DNA of 64,000 nucleotides, from contig JADDOH010023053.1 of assembly GCA_016648135.1 (NCBI GenBank), positions 1-64,000 of the forward strand. Direction: 5' to 3'. The stretch is from Agrypnia vestita (lineage: Eukaryota; Arthropoda; Insecta; Trichoptera; Phryganeidae). Below, piece after piece: positions 23,415 to 32,245 of this stretch; position 1 is the first letter of the stretch, and each line of letters opens with the position of its first letter. The translations under genes were made by a program, and so were the position numbers. The notes under the pieces were generated by a model. That model was not told the DNA's origin. It saw only the letters and a program-made list of their open reading frames with translations, and searched no databases.

Positions 23415-23790
23415 GGAGAGTATAAAAGGGAAAGTTCTTAGAAAAAGGAAGGCATTTTTCGTAATATTTTTCAAAGCGGCCATAAGTACCTTCGTGTTTG
23501 TAATTTTATATTTTTAGTCCTCTTTTTGATCGCTATTTTTTCGAAGAAGTTTCCTCTTTGTTGCTTAATTTACGTAGTCATTTCGTGTTTTAATTCCTTG
23601 TTTCGCACGATAAAAGAATTGGTGGGTTCCAGCCGGAATCCGGGAAGAAATTTGAAAGTCGTGGACATTGATCACTTTCTTTTCCCGCGGCTGGAAAGAA
23701 TAATATCCATATAATAATATTGCCATCAAAATCTTCAACGGCTAAACAATACAAAAAATAAAGTGTGTTCCCAAAAAACGGAAGCAAAAC
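23415..23790 (+). other. Possible small transcription unit or solo LTR-like block
   Basis: TATAAAAGG at about 23420 is a good TATA box; AATAAA at about 23758 could be a poly(A) signal. Between them lies an imperfect hairpin (TTCCAGCCGGAATCCGGGAA at 23627-23646 with CCCGCGGCTGGAA at 23685-23697). A pol II promoter and poly(A) site within 350 bp would fit a solo LTR or a short non-coding transcript. There is no homology to support either. Confidence 0.25.
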
Positions 23791-24617
23791 AAATGCAAAA
23801 TTAAATCTATTTATTTATTTATCTTCATAATATAAGCTATAAGGCCGCAAAGTAATGAAAAGTGCACAAGTAAAATAACTAACGGAGATAGAAAATATTT
23901 GTGAAAGTTATTGGTTCCTAAATCGACAAAAATAAATAAATGTGTGATGATTTTAAATCGTAGCATAGACGCATCAAAACCCAAAAAGGTAAAAAGTGCC
24001 ATAATGCTTTTTATTTCTATTTTATGGAAGTATTTCACATTTATGGAAGCATTTCAAAGACATAAAAGTATATTTTAAAGTTTAAAGTATATTTTGTGTA
24101 TTTTCAATCTCGTCGATTTTTTGATAATTTAATGCTAAAAATCCAACATTAAAAAATATTCAAAGTTAGAAAGTAATGTCTTTTCTAAAAAAAATCTATA
24201 AATTGATTAACATATCATAACGTGGTATCAACGTGTAAAAAATATTCAAACGTTCCGCGATTTTTTTGTAAAAAAAGTTCGTCACAGTATAAAATAGTAT
24301 TCTAAACATAAATCCAAATACTTAAAAACGAAATAAAAACATGAATTTACGATTTATCAGCTTAGTTTTTTCTATCTTTAAATTTTTCAAAGTTATGACT
24401 CTATTTTGTAAGAGATGCGAGTATATATCTCAAATCTCAACTTGTCAACTTGTATGCATATTGTACGCTGTCTACAATACACCTACCCGTGTGTCTCATC
24501 GGTGAATTGTAGAGTTATCGTAATTTTATACCAACTAGTAAAAAGATAGCGACACTTGTTTGATGTACGTAGAAATTGCGCTTATAAAAAATACATTTTT
24601 ATTTAGTGCCGCGTAAG
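23791..24617. other. AT-rich spacer before the hAT element
   Basis: Nothing recognised: short AT-rich repeats of AAAATATTCAAA type and no supported coding sequence. Confidence 0.5.
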
Positions 24618-27600
24618 CAAGCGCGGATCCAGGGGGGGGGTCATGGGGGTCATGACCCCCCCCCTGGGCTGGGTCCAGGACCTAGGTAGACCACTAATTA
24701 AATTACTCATACTCACATTCAGTCACTTCCTAACCTTTTTTATTTTTCAGGTACTACTGTATCTTTAAGCAGAATACTGCAATCGAACTCGATTGATTTA
24801 AAAAAAGCTGCGGACGCTATTAATGATACTATAAGTGTTCTACAAAATAAAAGAGAAAATGCGGACGTAATTTACCGACAGCTTTTTGAAGAGGCTAAAG
24901 AAGTAGCTGAGCAGCTAGATGTAGAAATTAAATGTCCCAGAATAGTGTCAAGACAAATACATAGGACCAATAACCAACCTGCTCAATCTGCTGAAGAGTA
25001 TTTCCGCAGAGCCATATACACTAGGCTGTCCCGATAATTTTTTTTGACTTATCTTAACACAAGATCTCTCAAAACTTGCGTAATTGAGCGAAAATTAACA
25101 AAATAATTTTAAAAATAAAATAAAACTATATCTTTAAGGTTCTACCGATCTACAAAGTTTTGAAAAATTATCATTTTTATGGTGATATTTCGCTATCCTT
25201 AATTTTGGCTCCTGAACTAAATACAAAAAAATATTTACTTTTTATTTTATTTAAGTGTAAATCATACATGACGTTTTGATTTGCATGCAACAACACGTTA
25301 CCAGCAACTTCGAATTTGTTAGGTTTCAACCTGCAAATACCCTCAAGTTTGAACTTGTTTTGAGGACTTTCTTGACTTGACTCGCGAGTGTTTTCTTCGT
25401 AGCCAAAATAATTTTTATGCCATAAAAGTACCATGGCAATTGTTACAGTAGTAAAAGCGGACTTTGTGATTTTTAAATAAGAAGTTCGAGGCGTAGTCAG
25501 ACTACTTATGCTATGTTCGGACCATACAAAGAACTTGACAATCAGCAGCTACCAACTATAAGGGACGTCATTTAATTTATTTTATTTGTCAAGAACGACC
25601 TGAAATTCACGTATAATTGAAAAGATCCATCCAAATCAGATATAAATGTGATTGTTTCCGAAGAGATCAACAATATTTGGACCAAAACTTCGATTCCAAC
25701 TAAGGAACGAGTTATTTAATTAGTGAAATCCAATTTCGAAAAGCATCTCAATTTGAAAAGATACCCCAAAAACAAACGAAATGATAGTTTTGAAAATAAA
25801 CTGAAATGTTTTTTAGTCATCTGAGAAACTTTTTGACGTTTCCGCTTGTAAATGCACTTCATTTGAATCTTGTTCTGTCTAAAACCTAAGAAAGTTTACA
25901 TCAATGAGAGCAGTTTTTGTTGGATCAAATAAATGATAGGAAAATGTTTATAAGCGGTTTTGATAAGAAAGAAACGGCTAGATTAATTAAACGACAGCAG
26001 AGATAAATTTTAGAGTCAATAAGGGTAACAAAAATTCGTGTTTTACTCAAGAAACCGATTATGTCTCAGTAAATTGTGATAAAGATTCTGTGCGTGAATC
26101 TTCCCCAGAAACGTATTCGATAACAGAGTCATCCCCGACAAACTCGCCCTCGACAGAGACACCATTGACTTCAATGGCAATTGGAATACATTGCCTTTGC
26201 CGACAGTTGCTAAAATCTGTGATAGAAGAAAATACGGTTTATCCACGCAATCTGCTGCTGCTGTTGCTTCTGCGGTTTTGACTGATGTCGGCTTGGTTTC
26301 TACCAAAAATTTAACTTTGGTTATTGATAAAAATAAGATCTACAGAGATGTATCTAAAGCCCGGAAGCTTCAAAATATATTGGAGGTCTTGTTATAAAAA
26401 GCATTTACTTTGATGGACGAAAAGACCATCGCAAAGAAGTTTTAGAAGACCACATCTCAATTTTAGCACAGCCTGGATAAATTTATTTGGAAGACCGAAA
26501 TAGATCGAATACCGAAAGACGTGGCACTGCAAATGGAATTCTTAATTCGATCACAACTTTAGTAGAGGGTCGAGATTGGAATTAAGATGACGTGATTTGC
26601 GTTGAATGTGACGGAACTGCAACTAAAGCCGATTGGAAGGGTTCAATTCAATATTTAGAGGAGTATTTGCAGAGATCGTTACAATGGTGTGTTTGTATGC
26701 TTACCCCTTCGTCATTTATTCTTGACCTTAGATGGTTGCACTTCGGATCCTGGTGAATATAACAGACGCCTCACAAAGTGTAACTTTATGACGTTACTTC
26801 TAGAGATGGCTTTATAGAACCAGGATGCAATCTCGAGCAGAAATGCCAAATTTTGAACACAAAAATAAGTTTAAATTTTTAGTTTTTGTCACTGATTATA
26901 ATCTATATTTTGTTTATTTTATTTTCTTGTGCTTTATTTAATTAATTTCAATACTAAAATACCTTTTAAACATGATTTTTTAAATTATTTTAGGCAAATG
27001 GTTTAACTCTATAAAAACGTAAAATTTACAAATTTTCAAAGCTCGGTAGAACCCTCAAGATGATAAACGATTCTATTTTTTGTTACCTTTTTCGCAATTT
27101 GTGTAAAATTGCGCAAATTGTGTAGCTCAAAAATTTTTTTTCTCATACATGGACGGGACACCCTAATATACATCCCTCTTCTGGATTCAATAATAAGTGA
27201 CCTACAGGACCGTCTGTCTCTTGAAATACTTAATTTGTTTCAACTAAGCGTTTTCATGCCAAAAAGCGAATACAGTAATCAAGACATTGAAACTGTGAAA
27301 CAACTAGCATCCGATTATACAATGTTACTAGATAATACTCCAGTTTCTGTCGTTGTAAACGAATATCGGCTGTGGATGGTGAAGTGGCAGCGGAGTCAGG
27401 ACATACCGCAGTCGATTTCCGACCTTATTTTAAATTGCGATGAGATATATCCTAATATAAGAATTTTTTTATGTATTATGGCTACACTACCTGTTTGTTA
27501 GTGTAGCGACAGCGGAAAGATCTTTCTCTACGTTGCGAAGAATCAAATAGTGGCTAAGAGCTTCAATGCTTGAAGAACGTCAAACCGGACTGCCACTTCT

Positions 27601-27855
27601 CCACGTCCATAAAAACGTACCCATTGGAGTAGATAAAGTGATAACGCATTTCGGGAGAAGACGTAAAAGAAAAATTGATTTTGTTATTTAAATATAGGTA
27701 GGTATTTTTAAGTACAGTAGGTAGTTACATTTATTAATAAAATACCTACGTTTTACTTGTAAGCATCTATTATTATCAAAATTAAATTATAACTTCTTGT
27801 GACTTGACCACGACTATGTGACCCCCCCCTGGTGCCAAAGCTGGATCCGCCCTTG
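24618..27855 (+). mobile_element. hAT transposon, ZMYM/dimerisation-domain type, inactivated
   Basis: The inverted ends CAAGCGCGGATCCAG (24618-24632) and CTGGATCCGCCCTTG (27841-27855), followed inward by long C/G runs, are typical of this hAT branch. Coding remnants on the plus strand: 24752-25037 (SLSRILQSNSIDLKKAADAI, then NKRENADVIYRQLFEEAKE and an EYFRRAIY end) and 27170-27690, where the same protein resumes at IPLLDSIISDLQDRL and reaches the C-terminal hAT dimerisation block with SVATAERSFSTLRRIK and HVHKNV. The gap is filled by a second transposon. A stop follows LRRIK and the N-terminal zinc-finger part is missing. No clear 8-bp target duplication is seen at the outer ends. Confidence 0.85.
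25022..27165. mobile_element. DNA transposon nested in the hAT element
   Basis: TAGGCTGTCCCG (25022-25033) and CGGGACACCCTA (27154-27165) form 12-bp terminal repeats with one mismatch, flanked by ATATACAC and ATATACAT, an 8-bp target duplication with one change. Removing it rejoins the hAT coding sequence between RRAIY and IPLLDS. Inside, plus-strand pieces at about 26190-26760 (LPTVAKICDR, STQSAAAVASAVLTDVGLVS, IKSIYFDGRKDHRKEVLEDH, VECDGTATKADW, LQRSLQWCVC) belong to a transposase-like family that I know from many arthropod gene sets but cannot name. Stops and frame changes disable it. An 8-bp duplication is compatible with hAT-like integration. Confidence 0.8.
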
Positions 27856-27912
27856 TGTCAAGTATGGACATAATTTCACCGCTTGTAAATCAGCGGTGAT
27901 AACGTGAATTGT

Positions 27913-29330
27913 TCAATTTTTCGCAGCTTCTTTGTCTAAAGCCTTTTCCTGTCTAGCTAAATTTTTCCGCGATACATGTTGTTGATATTTTTGCTCTGTA
28001 ATATTTCCTGCTTTATATGAACAACAAAGATCGCACGTGCCTTTCCTTGGTTGAAACAAAGCTATGTTTTCATCTTTCAAAACATCTTCGAATAGTTTTC
28101 TGGAAGCCACTTTCTGTCCATTTTTGTAGCATCTTTAGCATAGATACGATAAAGTTCACGTTTAGAATGTATTATGGGTTCTATATATAATTTTTTACTT
28201 CCCTTTTTGCAGTAGTAAGAAGGCAATTTAGGCATGGCTCTTAAAAATGTTTGTACTAATTCTTTCAACGAATGGCAAGGCAATGCAGTATCATTACGTT
28301 TTGTTGTTGTATCCCTATTAGATTTTTCTCCTAGCCAGTACCTTACTATCCACTCCTTAATACCCAACGTTCATAAAAACGTCTTTACACATACTCTCAT
28401 TTTTTGGTTATTTAATTTTAAATAATAGACTTTTGTAATACCTCGCCTTGTATCAGCCCTTTCAGAAGTTTTTCTTTTAGTCGATTTTTTATCTACTAAA
28501 GATGAAACAAAGATTTTCTTAACTGTCCAGCTCATCTCCCAAAATTCTTTAAAAATATCTAATCTTACACTTTCTGTAAACTTTTCGTAGTTAATCACAT
28601 TGCTTTTTATGCATTTGCTTGACTTACAAGCCTCTCTAAGTTTTCGCGCAGGTCTTAGAGCGTCTTGTAAAAAAATTTCCTCACTAGTCTTTCTAAAACC
28701 TGTGTATTCCTGACCTAGCATTTTCAAATTCTTATTCCTAAACCTTTTTGAAGACATCTGTTCTGCTTTTCGTTTCCTTGCCCTAGATTCAATTGCAACT
28801 TCAGGTTCCAAATTTCTTTCAGGAAACGAATCGTTATTGCTGTCTACTGATGTTAAAGCTATCCGTTCAACATTTGTTATTTCAGATAGTGGAACGTTAT
28901 TTGGATCAGCAACAGAGTCATCTGATGAAAAGTCAAGAGTTGGTAATTCACTTAGTGAATTATTGTTTTCAGTACGTACAACCTCCTCAGAAAAATATGG
29001 TAAATTATCAGTCGAAGTCATAGTAGGGTCAGACATATAATTTGGATCACCTATTTCCAGCAGATTAAATTGTGAAGTACTGAAAGTGGTTGTGTCACAG
29101 TTAGATAAAGCTACACTTTCTTCAGTAGGCACTTCTTGATTTCACATTTTCGAACAAATTGAACTGGTTAAATTTTCAGGGAGTTCATTGGTATTTTCAT
29201 GAGTTTCTAATTGCCTAAGCAATATATTTTTTTTAATCTCCAATAATTTTTCACGCCTTTTCTTTAAAGCTTTCAATGTCGTAACTTGATGTGTTTCATC
29301 TTTTTGACAAGAGTCGCTATTATTCGCCAT
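27913..29330 (-). pseudogene. Broken transposon-type gene of an unnamed Cys-rich family
   Basis: An ATG at 29330 (start MANNSDSCQKDE, Lys/Glu-rich coiled-coil-like) leads into a frame interrupted by TGA at 29144-29142 and at 28373-28371, then by a frameshift near 28100, after which FQPRKGTCDLCCSYKAGNIT and HVSRKNLARQEKALDKEAAK follow. The middle has an acidic Ser-rich part (residues about 65-160) and a basic part with KRKAEQMSSKRFRNKN, GQEYTGFRKT and IFKEFWEMSWTVKKIF. This order (G..Y......, Cys/basic block, F..FW, VC..FL, KP.K..CDLC) recurs in repeat-borne proteins of insects and cnidarians. I do not know a family name. It stops at the inverted pair TCACCGC/GCGGTGA (27876-27897) beside the hAT element's right end. 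A second, N-terminal member is at 53325-53543. Confidence 0.6.
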
Positions 29331-29849
29331 TTTAATCTTAAATAGAAAATAAGAAAAACATTATATTAAATTTCTTCATATATCACGTAAATTACAATTT
29401 AACATACAGAAAAGCCGCGTAAATGCATTAGCTAAGTAAAAATAGACAAAATATTCATAATGATTTATATATTTTGGTGATATTTTTAAAAATTAAATGC
29501 ATTTATATAAGCTGGCTAACATACACAATGTTCACCTTACAATATTCAGCTTTTTTGTAAAAAAAGGTTAAGTCTTTAGCACGGTTAACATGAAAATATG
29601 AACTGAAAATTATTTAAGTAGTACTAAATGTCAAGATTCTATTAACAAAATAATAAAACAAACACTTACCTGATGTGGTGCTGATTATTTTTAATTATAA
29701 ACCGAGTTTAACAACATAAACAAACCACAAATACGCTCCAGATGAGAAGTGATCACATACGCGGTACCGACATTGACGGGCCCCAGATACGCAGTATTGT
29801 TTTTGGGCGAGTCCCTGCTTTCTAAAGGTCGAATGAAAGTAACGTTAAA
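29331..29849. other. AT-rich spacer between two transposon relics
   Basis: Presumed upstream flank of the minus-strand relic. A GC patch at 29750-29800 (GCGGTACCGACATTGACGGG) may be an element boundary. No gene seen. Confidence 0.4.
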
Positions 29850-30556
29850 ATGGCAGCTGCCAATCAGAATCCTGCGTGCATTGCCCGCAAAATCTTAAAT
29901 TGGCTACATTTGTCAGATATGCTGTATTATCCAATGCTAGTTACGCGGATTTGCACTATCCCCGACGCTATGTTAAATTGTTGTACTAACCCGAAAATAC
30001 CACAAGTAATTTTCAGCCCATGGATCAGGGTATTATTAACAACTTTAAGGTTTACTACAGAAAGGAAGTTGTACAATATGTTCTTAAATCTATAGAAGAC
30101 GATAAAAGCCCTGAAAACAACATCCTCCAGAACATGAGATTTTCGAGAAAAGCTTGGTTTTCTGATAGCAAAACCACAATTAATAATTTCTACTAAAAAG
30201 CTGGATTCAAAGTGACGAATGTATCTGAACATGAGAGCCTACAAGAGGAGGTACAGATCTGTGCAGCGTTTCCAGAATGGAACAAAATAATTACCACCTG
30301 TAGAAACGACCAAAATGACCAGCAGCCGACTTTTCAGGATTTCGTTTCTATGGACGATGATGTACTCATTTCAGAAGAGCTCAATGATGATGACATCGTT
30401 TTTACGTATTCTTCTTTGGACACAGAAGAAGAAGTAGAAGAAGATGAGAGAAAGCGTGAGGCAATGAAAGCTTTAGAAACTTTACATAAGTATTTTGCGA
30501 TGTCAAATATTGATGATTCTAGTATTTTTGATCAAATTTATGCCATCGAGAAATAG
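29850..30556 (+). pseudogene. Tigger/pogo-like DDE transposase, C-terminal fragment
   Basis: In the frame that starts near 29989 the translation reads PENTTSNFQPMDQGIINNFK, the conserved P.NTTs..QPmDQGvI..fK..YR block of CENP-B/Tigger/jerky transposases, and continues through KAWFSDSKTTINNFY, one in-frame stop at about 30194, then an acidic tail ending DDSSIFDQIYAIEK and a TAG at 30554-30556. The DNA-binding domains and first catalytic aspartates are absent. The 3' flank at about 30750-30840 has CCTCTGTAAATGAG and CCTCTTTAAATGG blocks of the type found at Tigger ends. Confidence 0.8.
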
Positions 30557-31071
30557 GTTTCAGCAACTAGCAATCAAATGCAAACGTAACCGATTACTTT
30601 AAGTCATAAACTTTAGTGTATTGTATTATTTTATTTTTTTGTAATAAATAAATACTGACACTTAATTCATAACACCAAAAATACGCATTTTTATTAACAT
30701 TTCCACCTCTATATATGGAATAACGGTACATTTCGACCTCTATAAGCGGGGGCCTCTGTAAATGAGTCAACTATAATTTTAAACCTGTCTAATTGGAAAA
30801 CTGGATAAATGAAAACCTCTTTAAATGGTACAAAATCATTGGTGCCTTGAGATCCCAATTAACCATCAGTGTTATCAGTAAAATAAATCTAGTCTTATCG
30901 CTTTACTCATCCCAATTATAATAAATTCGTTGTCTGTCTGTCCGTGCGCCCGTCAGTCATAACTTCTAGTAACGTCCGTGTAACGTTTTAAAAGTATTTA
31001 TTAATTTGTTTCTTTCTTTTTTTTCATTTCTTTTTTTTCTTTTATCCAGAAGGATCCAGAAAAGAAGAATC

Positions 31072-31146
31072 TTTTCTTTTTTTATTCCTCTTATTCCTTA
31101 GGAACCGATGTGTAAAGTACCGTCATTTTTGACGGGTTACAGCTAG
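31072..31146. repeat. Single terminus of the GGGTTACAGCTAG inverted-repeat family
   Basis: TATTCCTTAGGAACC through TTTTTGACGGGTTACAGCTA and GTT matches the right end of the element at 42751-43714. No matching left end lies nearby, though a CGTCAGTCATAACTTCTAGT patch occurs at 30951-30970. Confidence 0.7.
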
Positions 31147-31220
31147 TTGGGTAAATAAAAATATATTGATGAAAATTGGTATAAAAAGTTATCACTACTG
31201 TATTTTTTACGACATATATA

Positions 31221-31725
31221 TATCAAACATAATAATTTCATCCGTCCGTCCGTCCGTCTGTCTGTCTATCTGTCTGTCCCCGTAACTTCGTGTGACATTC
31301 GTATTCCGTTCGAATTCACGGCTAAAAAAAAACAAATTGAACGGCCGGAGATGGGGCTTGAACCCTGGGCCAGCAAACCCGAAGGCGGTAACGATCGCCG
31401 CGCCTGCATTAATCGTCAAAAATACAGTACCTAGATATAGGACATAGCAAAAAAAAAATTTCAGTCTGAAATAACAAACATAATAATTTCGTTGTCTGTC
31501 CTTCTGTACGTTCGTCCGTCCGTCCATGCATCCGTCTGTCTGTCTGTCTATCCCCGTAACTTCATGTAACGTTCATAATTCCGTTCGAATTCATGGCTAA
31601 CATTAAACGATCGAAGATGGGGCTTGAACCCTGGACCAGCAAACCCGGAAGCGGTAACGATAGCGGTGTTACTATCGCCGAGCCTGCATTACTTGTCAAA
31701 AATACAGTATATATAGGACTTAGCA
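31221..31725. repeat. Two tandem 251-bp units with (CCGT)n and a tRNA-like core
   Basis: Each unit begins AACATAATAATTTC, has a CCGT/CTGT microsatellite, CCCCGTAACTTC and CGTTCGAATTCA, then a tRNA-like stretch and ends TCGTCAAAAATACAGTA or its variant. On the reverse strand the core holds a perfect B box GGTTCAAGCCC (31351-31361 and 31623-31633) and a weak A-box-like part, so it could derive from a tRNA. A third partial unit (30920-30990) precedes them. Confidence 0.75.
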
Positions 31726-31973
31726 AAGACGTGAACCATTTCATGTTCCGTCCAATAACCAGGTTTTAGAATAATACCTACCTTTTACTGCCAGCAGGGG
31801 AAATATAAAAAAAATGTTCAAATACTCTGAAAAAAGTCGTTATACTGTGACTCCAATACATGACTCCGACACGGTATTGCCACGTAACACATAAACACAG
31901 AAACACCAAGCTTTCGACACGATATTGAAAGCCAATACTTAACCACGACACTAACACTCACAATAACACATCA

Positions 31974-32015
31974 GCCCTGATGAAGGATCTTGCAATGGGA
32001 TCCGAAACGTCGGCC
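31974..32015 (+). ncRNA. Hammerhead ribozyme-like motif upstream of painless
   Basis: CTGATGA (31977-31983) is followed by a perfect 5-bp stem II (GGATC 31985-31989 with GATCC 31999-32003), GAAAC (32004-32008) and GTC. GCC before the core and GGC after it can form a short stem I. All invariant hammerhead core positions are present. The surrounding ACATCAGCCCTGATGA and GGGATCCGAAAC blocks recur at 46501-46540 and 50403-50442, so it is part of a dispersed, probably Penelope-like, element rather than of the painless gene itself. Confidence 0.65.
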
Positions 32016-32213
32016 GGAAAGGTCGTAATAACACGGTATAATACCCCAGAAAACACAAAGCTGAAAACGAATATGATAATTTGTGCTATATTTTACGCTC
32101 CGTTACTAGCCAATACGGGGAAGACCATTTATTCGCGCCACACAGTTAAAGATATATACGATTCTAAAAAACAAGTCTTCTAGCACTAGTATCAAGATTA
32201 CTAAATGAAATTA

Positions 32214-32236
32214 TTTTATTTCAGATGAAACGCTAA
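32214..32236 (+). promoter_or_regulatory. Splice acceptor and 3-codon upstream ORF of painless
   Basis: TTATTTTATTTCAG ends at 32224 and gives a convincing acceptor 21 bases before the main start codon, so the 5' UTR must begin in an upstream exon. Directly after it ATGAAACGCTAA is a minimal upstream ORF (Met-Lys-Arg-stop), which would lower or tune initiation at the main ATG if retained in the mRNA. Confidence 0.6.
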
Positions 32237-32245
32237 GCTGGAGCA

